A DNA stretch of 64,000 nt, taken from assembly GCF_003710805.1 (NCBI RefSeq), contig NZ_RHHB01000008.1:1-64000 (forward strand), given 5' to 3'. Origin of the DNA: Agromyces tardus. Its GTDB lineage: Bacteria; Actinomycetota; Actinomycetes; Actinomycetales; Microbacteriaceae. Below are positions 19,009 to 27,286 of this stretch, one piece after another. How positions within the stretch are numbered: position 1 is the first letter of the stretch; each line of letters begins with the position of its first letter. Below the pieces are notes generated by a model that was not told where the DNA came from, ran no database searches, and saw only the letters and a program-made list of their open reading frames with translations. A program made the translations under genes and the position numbers.

Positions 19009-19895
19009 CAGCCGCGCTCGGCGAGGCGGTGCGGCGCGGGCAGGTCGCCGACGTTGATGCCGACCATGGCCTCGCCGAGGCCGCGCGAGACCTCCGCGAT
19101 GACCGAGGGGTCGTCGTAGAACGTGGTGGCCTTGACGACCGCGGCCGCGCGCGCCTCGGGGTTGCCCGACTTGAAGATGCCCGAGCCCACGAACACGCCG
19201 TCGGCGCCGAGCTGCATCATCATCGCCGCATCCGCCGGGGTGGCCACGCCGCCCGCGGTGAAGAGCACGACGGGGAGCTTGCCGGTCTCGGCGACCTCGA
19301 GCACGAGGTCGTACGGCGCCTGGAGCTCCTTGGCTGCGACGTAGAGCTCGTCGCGGGTCATCGACTTGAGCTGGTTGACCTCGGACGTGATCTTGCGGAT
19401 GTGCTTGGTCGCCTCGGAGACGTCGCCGGTGCCGGCCTCGCCCTTCGAGCGGATCATCGCGGCACCCTCGTTGATGCGGCGGAGCGCCTCGCCGAGGTTC
19501 GTCGCACCGCAGACGAAAGGCGTGTTGAACGCCCACTTGTCGATGTGGTTCACGTAGTCGGCCGGCGAGAGCACCTCGGACTCGTCGATGTAGTCGACGT
19601 CGAGCGCCTGCAGCACCTGCGCCTCGACGAAGTGGCCGATGCGGGCCTTCGCCATGACCGGGATCGAGACCTCGGCGATGATCGCCTCGATGAGGTCGGG
19701 GTCGCTCATGCGCGCGACGCCGCCCTGTGCGCGGATGTCGGCCGGCACGCGCTCGAGCGCCATGACGGCGACCGCGCCGGCGTCCTCGGCGATGCGCGCC
19801 TGCTCGGGGGTGACGACGTCCATGATGACGCCGCCCTTCAGCATCTCGGCGAGGCCGCGCTTCACACGGCTGGAGCCGGTCTCGGCAGTGCTCAT
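19005..19895 (-). CDS. pdxS: Pyridoxal 5'-phosphate synthase lyase subunit PdxS
   Basis: The 296-residue beta/alpha barrel makes PLP from ribose 5-phosphate, glyceraldehyde 3-phosphate and PdxT-derived ammonia. Visible landmarks are LKGGVIMDV (with the first active-site Asp), [13 protein letters not shown] (with a catalytic Lys), and [37 protein letters not shown] before the ATG fixes the start at 19895. The operon faces a MocR-type regulator across a 110-nt gap that holds a palindrome. Confidence 0.98.
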   Translation of the reverse strand: MSTAETGSSRVKRGLAEMLKGGVIMDVVTPEQARIAEDAGAVAVMALERVPADIRAQGGVARMSDPDLIEAIIAEVSIPVMAKARIGHFVEAQVLQALDVDYIDESEVLSPADYVNHIDKWAFNTPFVCGATNLGEALRRINEGAAMIRSKGEAGTGDVSEATKHIRKITSEVNQLKSMTRDELYVAAKELQAPYDLVLEVAETGKLPVVLFTAGGVATPADAAMMMQLGADGVFVGSGIFKSGNPEARAAAVVKATTFYDDPSVIAEVSRGLGEAMVGINVGDLPAPHRLAERGW

Positions 19896-19950
19896 CAGGG
19901 GTTCCCTTCGACGGATGACGCGCGATCGCGCAATATTGGGGACAAGGCGG

Positions 19951-19978
19951 TTGCTTGGCCTAGGCCAAAAGATAGCAT
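19951..19978 (+). promoter_or_regulatory. Palindromic operator and promoter in the pdxS / pdxR-like intergenic region
   Basis: TTGGCCTAGGCCAA (19955-19968) is a perfect 14-bp palindrome. On the plus strand it sits between TTGCTT (19951-19956, -35-like) and TAGCAT (19973-19978, -10-like) with a 16-nt spacer. A protein bound there would therefore cover the regulator's own promoter. The pdxS start is 60 nt away on the other side. The MocR-type regulator encoded next door is the obvious candidate to bind it. The palindrome is seen; its function is inferred. Confidence 0.55.
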
Positions 19979-20005
19979 GGACCGGACACTGCATCACGAA
20001 CAGGC

Positions 20006-21361
20006 ATGGATCATGACATGACCCTCGAGATCACCGGCCGGTCGGCCGCGGACATCGCCGCGAGCGTGCGCGCGCTCATCGAGCGCGGCTCGCTGCATCC
20101 GGGCGATCCCCTGCCCCCCGTCCGCAATCTCGCCGACAACCTGGGCGTGAACCGCAACACCGCCGTCGCGGCGTACCGGCAGCTCATCGCTGCGGGCATG
20201 GTCGTCACCCGCGGTCGCGGCGGCACGCACGTCGCCGACCGGTCCGCGGTCGCGCAGGAGGGATTCGCCGCCGACAGCGTGCTGCGCGACGTGGCGACCG
20301 GCAACCCCGACCCCGACCTCATCCCCGACCCGTCCCGGGTGCTCGCGGAACTGGCCGCGCGGCCGGTGCTCTACGGCGAGCCGGTCATCGACCCCGGCCT
20401 CGAGCGCTGGGCGCAGGCGTGGATGGGGGCCGACGTGGCACCGCCCGACCTGCGGCTCACGATCACGAGCGGCGCGGCCGACGCCGTCGAGCGACTGCTC
20501 GCCCAGGCGCTCGTGCGAGACGACGCGGTGGCGCTCGAGGATCCGTGCTTCCTCACAAGCATCCACACGGTGCGCGTCGGCGGGTATCGGGCCGTGCCGG
20601 TCCCGGTCGACGACGAGGGCATGACCGTCGACGGGCTGCGGTCCGCACTCGACCAGGGCGTGCGCGCCGTCGTGTGCACCCCGCGGGCGCAGAACCCCAC
20701 CGGCTCGAGCCTGTCCGAGCGCCGTGCAGAGCAGCTGCGCGACGTGCTGCGGGCCCACCCGTACGTGCTCGTCATCGAGGACGACCATTTCTCGATGCTG
20801 TCGCGCAGCCCGTTCCGTTCCCTCATCGGCCCCGACCACCGGCGGTGGGCGCTCGTGCGCTCGGTGTCGAAGTTCCTCGGGCCCGACATGTGTCTCGCGG
20901 TCACGGCCTCCGATCCCGACACGGCCGAGCGGCTCGCGATGCGGCTCACGCCCGGCACCACGTGGGTGAGCCATCTGCTGCAGCGCCTCACGCTCGCCCT
21001 CGTGACCGATCCCGGGGTCGTCGCGAGGATCGCGGAGGCGGGCGCGCACTACGCCGCCCGCAACGACGCCTTCGCCGCACGCCTCACCGCGCTCGGGGTG
21101 CCCGCCGCGGCCGGCGACGGGCTCAACCTGTGGGTCGCGCTGCCGGTGCCCGCCCGCGACGTGTCGGAGCAGCTCATGCGGCGCGGCTGGCTCGTGCGGG
21201 CCGGCGACGAGTTCGTCCTCGCCGACGCGCCCGCCGCGAGCCGCCGGCTGCGGCTCACCGTGCACGACCTGACCGACGCCGACGCCGACCGCCTCGCCGC
21301 CGACATCGCCGCCGCCGTGCGCGCGGCGGGCGGACGCCTCACGCCCGCCGGGATGGAATGA
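20006..21361 (+). CDS. MocR/PdxR-type regulator (GntR wHTH fused to aminotransferase-like domain)
   Basis: The 451-residue protein has an N-terminal GntR winged helix ([54 protein letters not shown], about 20-75). A fold-type I PLP domain follows, whose internal aldimine Lys is in [15 protein letters not shown]-like VIEDDHF and QNPTG are also present. It is transcribed away from pdxST and 7 nt upstream of pdxY. That placement makes it a PLP-sensing regulator of B6 supply, comparable with PdxR of Corynebacterium or PtsJ of Salmonella. The start could instead be ATG 20018, four codons in. Confidence 0.93.
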   Translation: MDHDMTLEITGRSAADIAASVRALIERGSLHPGDPLPPVRNLADNLGVNRNTAVAAYRQLIAAGMVVTRGRGGTHVADRSAVAQEGFAADSVLRDVATGNPDPDLIPDPSRVLAELAARPVLYGEPVIDPGLERWAQAWMGADVAPPDLRLTITSGAADAVERLLAQALVRDDAVALEDPCFLTSIHTVRVGGYRAVPVPVDDEGMTVDGLRSALDQGVRAVVCTPRAQNPTGSSLSERRAEQLRDVLRAHPYVLVIEDDHFSMLSRSPFRSLIGPDHRRWALVRSVSKFLGPDMCLAVTASDPDTAERLAMRLTPGTTWVSHLLQRLTLALVTDPGVVARIAEAGAHYAARNDAFAARLTALGVPAAAGDGLNLWVALPVPARDVSEQLMRRGWLVRAGDEFVLADAPAASRRLRLTVHDLTDADADRLAADIAAAVRAAGGRLTPAGME

Positions 21362-21368
21362 TCGACGG

Positions 21369-22220
21369 GTGAAGGTCCTCTCCATCCAGTCCGCCGTCGC
21401 CTACGGCCACGTCGGCAACTCCGCAGCCGTCTTCCCCCTCCAGCGCATCGGCGTCGAGGTCATGCCGGTCTACACGGTCAACTTCTCGAACCACACCGGC
21501 TACGGCGCGTGGCGCGGTCCGCTGATCAGCCCCGACGACGTGCGCGCGGTGATCGACGGCATCGAGGACCGTGGCGCGTTCCCGAAGATCGACGTCGTCC
21601 TCTCGGGTTACCAGGGCTCCGAGGGGATCGCCGAGGTCATCCTCGACGCGGTCGCCCGCATCAAGGCGGCGAACCCCGATGCCGTCTACTCGTGCGATCC
21701 GGTGATGGGGAATGCGAAGAGCGGATGCTTCGTGGCTCCGGCGATCCCCGTGCTGCTGCGCGACCGCGTGGTGCCCGCCGCCGACCTCATCACGCCGAAC
21801 CAGTTCGAGCTCGGCTACCTCACCGGAACCGAGCCCGGCTCGCTCGAGTCGACGCTCGAGTCGGTCGACCTGGCCCGGGCGTCGGGCCCGCGCACCGTGC
21901 TCGTGACGAGCGTCGAGCGTCCCGACCGCGAGGAGGGCACGATCGAGATGCTCGCCGTCGACGACCAGGGCGCGTGGATCGTGCAGACCCCGCTCCTGCC
22001 GATGAAGGCGAACGGCTCGGGGGATGTCACGGCGGCGCTCTTCACCGCGCACCACCGCCGCACGGGCGACGCGGCCGACGCGCTCGCGCGCACGGCGTCG
22101 AGCGTGTTCGACCTGCTCGCGAAGACCCACGACTCGGGCGAGCGCGAGCTGCAGCTCGTGGAGTCGCAGGAGGCCTACGCGCACCCGCGGATGCAGTTCG
22201 AGGTCCGGCAGGTCCGCTGA
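21369..22220 (+). CDS. pdxY: Pyridoxal kinase PdxY
   Basis: The 283-residue ribokinase-type enzyme phosphorylates pyridoxal in salvage. It starts VLSIQSAVAYGHVGNSAAVFPLQRIG and has SCDPVMGNAKSGCFV, LITPNQFELGYLTG and the catalytic Asp in NGSGDVTAALF. It follows the MocR-type regulator by 7 nt. Together with pdxST, the locus holds both the de novo and the salvage routes to PLP. Confidence 0.95.
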   Translation: MKVLSIQSAVAYGHVGNSAAVFPLQRIGVEVMPVYTVNFSNHTGYGAWRGPLISPDDVRAVIDGIEDRGAFPKIDVVLSGYQGSEGIAEVILDAVARIKAANPDAVYSCDPVMGNAKSGCFVAPAIPVLLRDRVVPAADLITPNQFELGYLTGTEPGSLESTLESVDLARASGPRTVLVTSVERPDREEGTIEMLAVDDQGAWIVQTPLLPMKANGSGDVTAALFTAHHRRTGDAADALARTASSVFDLLAKTHDSGERELQLVESQEAYAHPRMQFEVRQVR

Positions 22221-22233
22221 GTCCTGCCGGACC
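22202..22233 (+). terminator. Terminator hairpin that overlaps the pdxY stop codon
   Basis: GGTCCGGCAGG (22202-22212) pairs perfectly with CCTGCCGGACC (22223-22233). The left arm encodes the last residues of PdxY, and the TGA stop (22218-22220) lies in the loop. Confidence 0.65.
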
Positions 22234-22238
22234 CTCCG

Positions 22239-22325
22239 TGGCTGGTCGGGTGGTCCGCCGCGCCGTATCGAGACCGGCCGCGAGCTCGCGATGGGCGGCT
22301 CCGCCGCTGGTCGACCGACCGACGA
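22239..22325. repeat. REP-like intergenic element (single copy here)
   Basis: The gap between pdxY and the HIT gene carries CGTATCGAGACC and, about 40 nt on, GCTGGTCGACC, with GC-rich inverted segments between and short GACCGAC tandem units after. I recall intergenic elements with the ends GGTCTCGATACG and CTGGTCGACC as common in actinobacterial genomes. No second copy was found in this window, so the call rests on that resemblance. Confidence 0.35.
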
Positions 22326-22336
22326 CCGACGACCGC

Positions 22337-22900
22337 TCAGGCGGGCCAGGCCTCAGCGATCTCGTGGCGGACCTCGCCGAGGAGGCGCGGCAGGGCCTTG
22401 GTTCCGGCGATGATCGGGAAGAAGTTCGAGTCGAGGGCCCACCGCGGCACGATGTGCTGGTGCAGGTGCTCGGCGATGCCCGCGCCGGCGATGCGGCCCT
22501 GGTTCATGCCGATGTTGAACCCGTCGCACCGCGACACCCGCTTCACCACGCGCATCGCCACCTGGGTGAGCTCGCCGATCTCCGCTACCTCCTCGGGGCT
22601 CGCCTCGTCGTACGTGGCGATGTGGCGGTAGGGGCACACGAGCAGGTGGCCGGAGTTGTAGGGGTACAGGTTGAGCAGCACGTAGGCGTGCTCGCCGCGC
22701 GCGACGATGAGCGACTGCTCGTCGCTCATTTCGGGCGCGCGGCAGAACGGGCAGGCGTGCTCGTCGGGCTGCTGCCCGTGCTGGATGTAGACGAGCCGGT
22801 GCGGCGTCCAGAGCCGCTGGAACGCGTCGGGGACACCGGCGAGTTCGCTCGAGGCATCCGTGGGGACGCCCTCGAACTCGCCGTGGTCGTAGGCCGTCAT
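22337..22900 (-). CDS. HIT-domain hydrolase (diadenosine polyphosphate hydrolase/phosphorylase type)
   Basis: The 187-residue protein has the histidine triad [10 protein letters not shown]. Two CxxC-like Cys (ACPFCRAP) suggest a zinc site, and [19 protein letters not shown] contributes the nucleotide-binding core. It resembles the actinobacterial HIT proteins encoded after thrS, one of which (Rv2613c in Mycobacterium) is an AP4A phosphorylase; the exact substrate here is inferred. Its ATG overlaps the thrS stop (ATGA). Confidence 0.92.
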   Translation of the reverse strand: MTAYDHGEFEGVPTDASSELAGVPDAFQRLWTPHRLVYIQHGQQPDEHACPFCRAPEMSDEQSLIVARGEHAYVLLNLYPYNSGHLLVCPYRHIATYDEASPEEVAEIGELTQVAMRVVKRVSRCDGFNIGMNQGRIAGAGIAEHLHQHIVPRWALDSNFFPIIAGTKALPRLLGEVRHEIAEAWPA

Positions 22901-24849
22901 GAGAACAGGTCGTCCTTCGAGACCACCTGCCGGCGGTCGTCGATCGCGGCACGGATGCGGCTGATCGCCTCGGCCACGGGCACGCCGTTCTGCTGCGAGC
23001 CGTCGCGGAAGCGGAAGCTCACGGTCTCTGCGGAGCGGTCGTTCTCGCCCGCGATGAGCTGGAACGGCACCTTCTGCGTGGTGTGCGTGCGGATCTTCTT
23101 CTGCATGCGGTCGTCGCTCGTGTCGAGCTCCGCGCGTACGCCGGCGCCGCGCAGCTGGGTGAGGATCGCGCCGAGGTACGGCGCGTACTCGTCGGCCACA
23201 GGGATGCCGACGACCTGCACAGGCGAGAGCCAGACGGGGAAGGCACCGGCGTAGTGCTCGGTGAGCACGCCGAAGAAGCGCTCGATCGATCCGAACTTCG
23301 CCGAGTGGATCATGACCGGCTGCTGGTGCGTGCCGTCTGCCGCGGTGTACTCGAGGCCGAATCCGGCCGGCTGGTTGAAGTCGTACTGGATGGTCGACAT
23401 CTGCCAGGTGCGCCCGATGGCATCGCGCGCCTGCACCGAGATCTTCGGGCCGTAGAACGCGGCGCCGCCCGGGTCGGGCACGAGCTCGAGGCCGGATGCC
23501 TCCGCGACGTCGCGGAGGACGGCGGTGGCGACCTCCCACTCCTCGTCGGTGCCCTTGAACTTGTCGGATGCCGCGTCGCGGGTCGACAGCTCGAGGTAGA
23601 AGTCATCGAGGCCGAAGTCCCGCAGCAGCCCGAGCACGAAGTCGAGCAGGTGCTTGACCTCCGCGGGCGCCTGCTCCGGGGTGACGTAGCTGTGCGAGTC
23701 GTCCTGGGTGAGCCCGCGCACGCGCGTGAGCCCCTGCACGACGCCCGACTTCTCGTACCGGTAGACGGTGCCGAACTCGAAGAAGCGCAGCGGCAGCTCT
23801 CGATAGGAACGACCGCGCGACCGGAAGATGAGGTTCTGCATCGGGCAGTTCATCGCCTTGAGGTAGTACTCGCTGTTCTCGAGCTCCATCGGCGGGAACA
23901 TGGTGTCCTTGTAGTACGGCAGGTGACCCGACAGCTCGAAGACGTGCGCCTTCGTGATGTGCGGGGTCGAGACGTACTGGAACCCCTCCTCGATGTGGCG
24001 GCGGCGGACGTAGTCCTCCATCTCGCGCTTGATGATGCCGCCCTTGGGGTGGAACACCGGCAGGCCCGAGCCGATCTCCTCGGGGAACGAGAACAGGTCG
24101 AGCTCGGCGCCGAGCTTGCGGTGGTCGCGGCGCGCGGCCTCCTCGAGGCGGTGCTGGTACGCGCGGAGCTCGTCCTTGGTCGGCCACGCGGTGCCGTAGA
24201 CGCGCTGGAGCTGCGTGTTCTTCTCCGAGCCGCGCCAGTAGGCGGCCGCGACGCGCATGAGCGCGAAGGCGTTGCCGATCATGCGGGTGTTCGGCAGGTG
24301 CGGGCCTCGGCAGAGGTCCTTCCACGCGGTCTCGCCGGTCTTCGGGTCGACGTTGTCGTAGATCGTGAGCTCGGCGCCGCCGACCTCGACCGACTCGCTC
24401 TCCTCGAACTGCTCGGTGCCGGTCGCGTGGCCCTTGAGCCCGATGAGCTCGAGCTTGTAGGGCTCGTCGGCGAGCTCGGCGCGCGCCTCGTCGTCGCTCA
24501 CGACGCGACGCACGAACCGCTGCCCCGAGCGGATGATGCGGGCCATCTCCTTGTCGAGCGCCTTCAGGTCCTCGGGGGTGAACGGCTCGGCGACGTCGAA
24601 GTCGTAGTAGAAGCCGTCGGTGACGGGCGGACCGATGCCCAGCTTCGCCTCGGGGTTGATCGTCTGCACGGCCTGTGCGAGCACGTGCGCGGTGGAGTGG
24701 CGCAGGATGTTCAAGCCGTCGGGCGAGTCGATCGTGACGGGCTCGACCACGTCGGTCTCCGTCACCGTCGTGGCGAGGTCCTTGAGCTCGCCGTTGACGC
24801 GCATCGCGACAACGGATCGATCGGTGAAGAGCTCGAAGCCGTCGGCCAC
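22897..24849 (-). CDS. thrS: Threonyl-tRNA synthetase
   Basis: The 650-residue class II synthetase includes the N2 editing domain ([13 protein letters not shown] with the H-x3-H motif), the catalytic zinc site (KAMNCPM and later His), motif 2 [25 protein letters not shown], and the anticodon-binding C-terminus ([17 protein letters not shown]). I start at GTG 24849, because AGGGAG lies 9 nt upstream; the longer ORF only adds Arg/Pro/Gly-rich sequence. The N-terminal TGS domain is shortened to about 45 residues. No T-box leader is visible. Confidence 0.96.
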   Translation of the reverse strand: MADGFELFTDRSVVAMRVNGELKDLATTVTETDVVEPVTIDSPDGLNILRHSTAHVLAQAVQTINPEAKLGIGPPVTDGFYYDFDVAEPFTPEDLKALDKEMARIIRSGQRFVRRVVSDDEARAELADEPYKLELIGLKGHATGTEQFEESESVEVGGAELTIYDNVDPKTGETAWKDLCRGPHLPNTRMIGNAFALMRVAAAYWRGSEKNTQLQRVYGTAWPTKDELRAYQHRLEEAARRDHRKLGAELDLFSFPEEIGSGLPVFHPKGGIIKREMEDYVRRRHIEEGFQYVSTPHITKAHVFELSGHLPYYKDTMFPPMELENSEYYLKAMNCPMQNLIFRSRGRSYRELPLRFFEFGTVYRYEKSGVVQGLTRVRGLTQDDSHSYVTPEQAPAEVKHLLDFVLGLLRDFGLDDFYLELSTRDAASDKFKGTDEEWEVATAVLRDVAEASGLELVPDPGGAAFYGPKISVQARDAIGRTWQMSTIQYDFNQPAGFGLEYTAADGTHQQPVMIHSAKFGSIERFFGVLTEHYAGAFPVWLSPVQVVGIPVADEYAPYLGAILTQLRGAGVRAELDTSDDRMQKKIRTHTTQKVPFQLIAGENDRSAETVSFRFRDGSQQNGVPVAEAISRIRAAIDDRRQVVSKDDLFS

Positions 24850-25049
24850 TGTGATCCACTCCCTGTGAGTCGAAACGAACCCTTCAACACTAGTAGCCAC
24901 AGGATGCCGCGGCGCCCGCCGCCCGCCGCCGGACGCACCCGTCGACGCTGCTCCGGGCCCCCGGGCCGAGCCGAGCCGTGCGCCCTGCGATTCGGGGCTC
25001 GGTGCAGGCACTGACGACGAACCGGCGCACGCTTCGTAGAGTCTTCCTC
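24850..25049. promoter_or_regulatory. Divergent thrS / hypothetical gene intergenic region
   Basis: The 200-nt gap contains one repeat-motif copy (24902-24910) and, for the plus-strand gene, TAGAGT (25037-25042) ending 7 nt before its ATG with no ribosome binding site. That is the leaderless pattern. On the minus side a less GC-rich stretch (CTACTAGTGTTGAAGG) may hold the thrS promoter. No specifier loop or T-box consensus is present. Confidence 0.45.
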
Positions 25050-25655
25050 ATGTCCAATGCAGGGAACTCCGGGGACGATCGCGACATCGACCTCGCAACG
25101 CCCGTCGACCTCTCCGCCTTCGAGGCCGACCTCACGGCCGCCGACTGGATCGCCAAGCACCGCGCCGGCGATCTGGGCCTCGGTCCCGTCTTCTGGGCAC
25201 CGATCGAGGTGCTCTCCCCCGCCGTCACCGTCGGGCGCGGACGCACGAACCTCACGCTCATCAGGCCGACGATCGTGCAGACGGACACCACGACGCCGTA
25301 CGCCGGCTTCGACCTGCGCGAATCGCCGAATCGCAACCCGGCGGTGTCCGTGCACTTCAACCCGGCCGCCTACGGCGCCACCGGCAATGCCACCTACGTG
25401 TTCACGTTCGCGGTCGACGCGCCGACCAGGGCCGCGTTCACGCCGAGCGGGTACGCCGGCAGCGGCACGGTCGATGCGCCGGCCTCGATCCGGTTCAGCG
25501 GACGCCGCGTCATCACGATCATCCTCCGCAACGTCCCGCCCGCCCAGGACACCGTGGCCTCCATCGAGCAGACCTCGGGCGAGGCCTGGTCGTGGTTCAG
25601 CACGCGCATCGGCCATCCGCCCCTCGTGTTCGACCCGCTGCAGCCGAGCGGCTGA
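25050..25655 (+). CDS. Hypothetical soluble protein, function unknown
   Basis: The 201-residue product has no signal peptide or membrane helix. It is rich in beta-prone Thr/Val and small residues, and reads like a single folded beta domain (VGRGRTNLTLIRPTIVQTDTTTPYAGFDLRE... ATYVFTFAVDAPTRAAFTPSGYAGSGTVDAPASIRFSGRRVITIIL). I recognise no family. Codon use matches neighbouring genes. Its likely -10 (25037-25042) suggests a leaderless transcript starting at the ATG. It is convergent with the HAD gene, 14 nt apart. Confidence 0.75.
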   Translation: MSNAGNSGDDRDIDLATPVDLSAFEADLTAADWIAKHRAGDLGLGPVFWAPIEVLSPAVTVGRGRTNLTLIRPTIVQTDTTTPYAGFDLRESPNRNPAVSVHFNPAAYGATGNATYVFTFAVDAPTRAAFTPSGYAGSGTVDAPASIRFSGRRVITIILRNVPPAQDTVASIEQTSGEAWSWFSTRIGHPPLVFDPLQPSG

Positions 25656-25669
25656 CCGAGCGACGACCT

Positions 25670-26449
25670 TCAGCTCCGCGCCCACCATCCCGGTAGGTCG
25701 GCGATCGAGTCGAGCACCGCGTCGGGGACGACGTCGCCCGAGAGGTCCTGCGCCGAGAACTTGCCGGTGCGCACCAGCACGCCGGCGAGCCCGGCGCGCT
25801 GTGCGCCCCCGACGTCGGCGCGCACGTCGTCGCCGACCATCACGACCTCGTCGGCCTCGAGGCCGAGGTCCTCGACCGCGATGTCGTAGAAGGCGGCGTC
25901 GGGCTTGCCGAGCACGACCGCCGCGCGTCCGGTGGCGTACTCCAGCGCACGCACGAACGGTCCGGTGTCGAGGCGGAGCCCGTCGTCGGCCCGCCAGTAG
26001 CGGGTGAGCCCGAGGGCGACGAGCGGCGTCCGCGGCTCGTCCATCAGCAGCCGGAACGCGCGGTTGATCGTCGCGAAGTCCCATCCGCGGCCGAGGTCGC
26101 CGATGACCACCGCGCCCGGTCGCTCGTCGTCGGATGCCGCGACGGTGTCCAGTGCCGCGAACTCGGCCGCCGTGGCATCCGGAACGAAGAGGGCGGGGCG
26201 CTCGATTCCCTCGCGGCGCAGCCAGGCGGATGCCGCGACCACCGGCGTGACGACCTCGGCCGGGTTCGAGGTGATGCCCATGCGCCCGAGCTGCTCGACG
26301 ATCGCGCTGCGCGGGCGCGAGGTGGTGTTGGTCAGGTAGCGATACGGCACGCCGTTCCGGGCGAGCCACGCAATGGTGTCGGCAGCGCCGGGCACGAGCG
26401 CGTCGCCCACGTACACGACGCCGTCGAGGTCGAGCAGCACACCGGCCAT
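25670..26449 (-). CDS. HAD-superfamily IIA phosphatase (NagD-like)
   Basis: The 259-residue protein shows all HAD motifs: motif I LLDLDGVVYVGD, motif II in YLTNTTSRPRS, the motif III Lys in GKPDAAFYD, and motif IV MVGDDVRADVGGAQRAG. A type-IIA cap lies between motifs II and III. The substrate is probably a small sugar or nucleotide phosphate, not identifiable from sequence. ATG 26449 is chosen because motif I normally begins within about ten residues of the start. Confidence 0.92.
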   Translation of the reverse strand: MAGVLLDLDGVVYVGDALVPGAADTIAWLARNGVPYRYLTNTTSRPRSAIVEQLGRMGITSNPAEVVTPVVAASAWLRREGIERPALFVPDATAAEFAALDTVAASDDERPGAVVIGDLGRGWDFATINRAFRLLMDEPRTPLVALGLTRYWRADDGLRLDTGPFVRALEYATGRAAVVLGKPDAAFYDIAVEDLGLEADEVVMVGDDVRADVGGAQRAGLAGVLVRTGKFSAQDLSGDVVPDAVLDSIADLPGWWARS

Positions 26450-26515
26450 GGCTCCATCATGCTGGAGCATCCGCCGGGCGAATGAGAAAACTCCCCCGGA
26501 GATCCGAGGGACTGC

Positions 26516-26590
26516 TGGTGGGCGATACTGGGATCGAACCAGTGACCTCTTCCGTGTCAGGGAAGCGCGCTACCGCTGCGCCAATCGCCC
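26516..26590 (-). tRNA. tRNA-Val (anticodon GAC)
   Basis: The acceptor stem GGGCGAT/ATCGCCC, a GGTTCGATCC T-loop and the anticodon arm CTTCC-CTGACAC-GGAAG are all present, so the anticodon is GAC. The 3' CCA is encoded (26516-26518). It is the last of three tRNA genes transcribed together. Confidence 0.97.
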
Positions 26591-26612
26591 AAGTCGAGAA
26601 CTGGTCTCAGCT

Positions 26613-26686
26613 TGGAGGTGGATACGGGATTCGAACCCGTGTATACGGCTTTGCAGGCCGCTGCCTCGCCACTCGGCCAATCCACC
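26613..26686 (-). tRNA. tRNA-Cys (anticodon GCA)
   Basis: Acceptor GGTGGAT/ATCCACC, discriminator U, encoded CCA (26613-26615), anticodon loop CTGCAAA and T-loop GGTTCGAATCC fold as a standard cloverleaf. It is the middle gene of the cluster. Confidence 0.97.
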
Positions 26687-26743
26687 GTGTCTGGGTTCAC
26701 CACCAAAAGAACAGGAATCGGGCTTTCGCCCGACCCTGATCAG

Positions 26744-26815
26744 AGCGGATGACGAGATTCGAACTCGCGACCCTCACCTTGGCAAGGTGATGCGCTACCA
26801 CTGCGCCACATCCGC
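26744..26815 (-). tRNA. tRNA-Gly (anticodon GCC)
   Basis: Acceptor GCGGATG/CATCCGC with the anticodon arm TCACC-TTGCCAA-GGTGA gives anticodon GCC. CCA is not encoded. It is the first gene of the cluster, about 21 nt after the predicted transcription start. Confidence 0.97.
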
Positions 26816-26842
26816 GTTGCTCGCATTTCTGCGTGCAGAGAG

Positions 26843-26872
26843 ACTCTAACTGAAACCGTGAACGAATGACAA
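26843..26872 (-). promoter_or_regulatory. Promoter of the tRNA-Gly-Cys-Val cluster
   Basis: The minus strand reads TTGTCA (26867-26872), an 18-nt spacer and TAGAGT (26843-26848). The -35 matches five of six consensus positions. The position fits transcription of the three tRNAs directly downstream. Confidence 0.6.
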
Positions 26873-27105
26873 ACCGAGCGCCCGCCTCACAGGATCAGCC
26901 CAGATCAGGCGAGCAATCCGGCCGTGCAACCCGGGCGTGTCGACGCTCGGCGGCATCCCTGCGGCCCCGCGCGCAGCTTCCACGCGGCCTCCTCGCCGGG
27001 AACCGCCGCGCCCGGACCGGCGCTCCGGCGCCGATGTGCATTCGGGCCCTGTCGTCGGCTAGTATCGAACCCGCGGCACGGCGAGTCCGGGTCGCGAATC
27101 CTGAT
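26873..27105. other. Intergenic region between divergent tRNA units
   Basis: I find no plausible protein here; the overlapping ORFs are Arg/Pro-rich shadows. It holds a repeat-motif copy (26950-26958). Just ahead of the plus-strand tRNA is TAGTAT (27060-27065), a possible -10 without a clear -35. Confidence 0.5.
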
Positions 27106-27178
27106 GGGCGATTGGCGCAGCTGGTAGCGCGCTTCCTTCACACGGAAGAGGTCGTCGGTTCGAGCCCGGCATCGCCCA
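27106..27178 (+). tRNA. tRNA-Val (anticodon CAC)
   Basis: Acceptor GGGCGAT/ATCGCCC and the anticodon arm CTTCC-TTCACAC-GGAAG give anticodon CAC. CCA is not encoded. Apart from the anticodon loop, T-arm and one D-loop base, it is nearly identical to the tRNA-Val(GAC) about 520 bp away in the opposite orientation. Confidence 0.96.
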
Positions 27179-27183
27179 CAGAC

Positions 27184-27212
27184 GGAAACCCCCGGTCACC
27201 CCGGGGGTTTCC
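27184..27212. terminator. Strong hairpin terminator, probably bidirectional
   Basis: GGAAACCCCCGG (27184-27195) pairs perfectly with CCGGGGGTTTCC (27201-27212) around a 5-nt loop. It follows the tRNA-Val(CAC) gene by 5 nt and the opposing PemK-like gene by about 75 nt, so it can serve both. Confidence 0.85.
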
Positions 27213-27286
27213 TCGTTTCACGGACGGATCGCGCCAGATCCGGCGGGGGCGAACCGCGCTGATCCCGGCGCGACGCACCGAATCGC

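Noticed and set aside
22337-23539. A 400-codon minus-strand frame running through the HIT gene into thrS
   Set aside because: Only the part from 22900 downward is protein-like (HIT domain). The upstream portion is thrS read in the wrong frame.
24850-24960. T-box or other riboswitch in the thrS leader
   Set aside because: No T-box sequence, specifier loop or long leader is visible. The likely mRNA leader is short.
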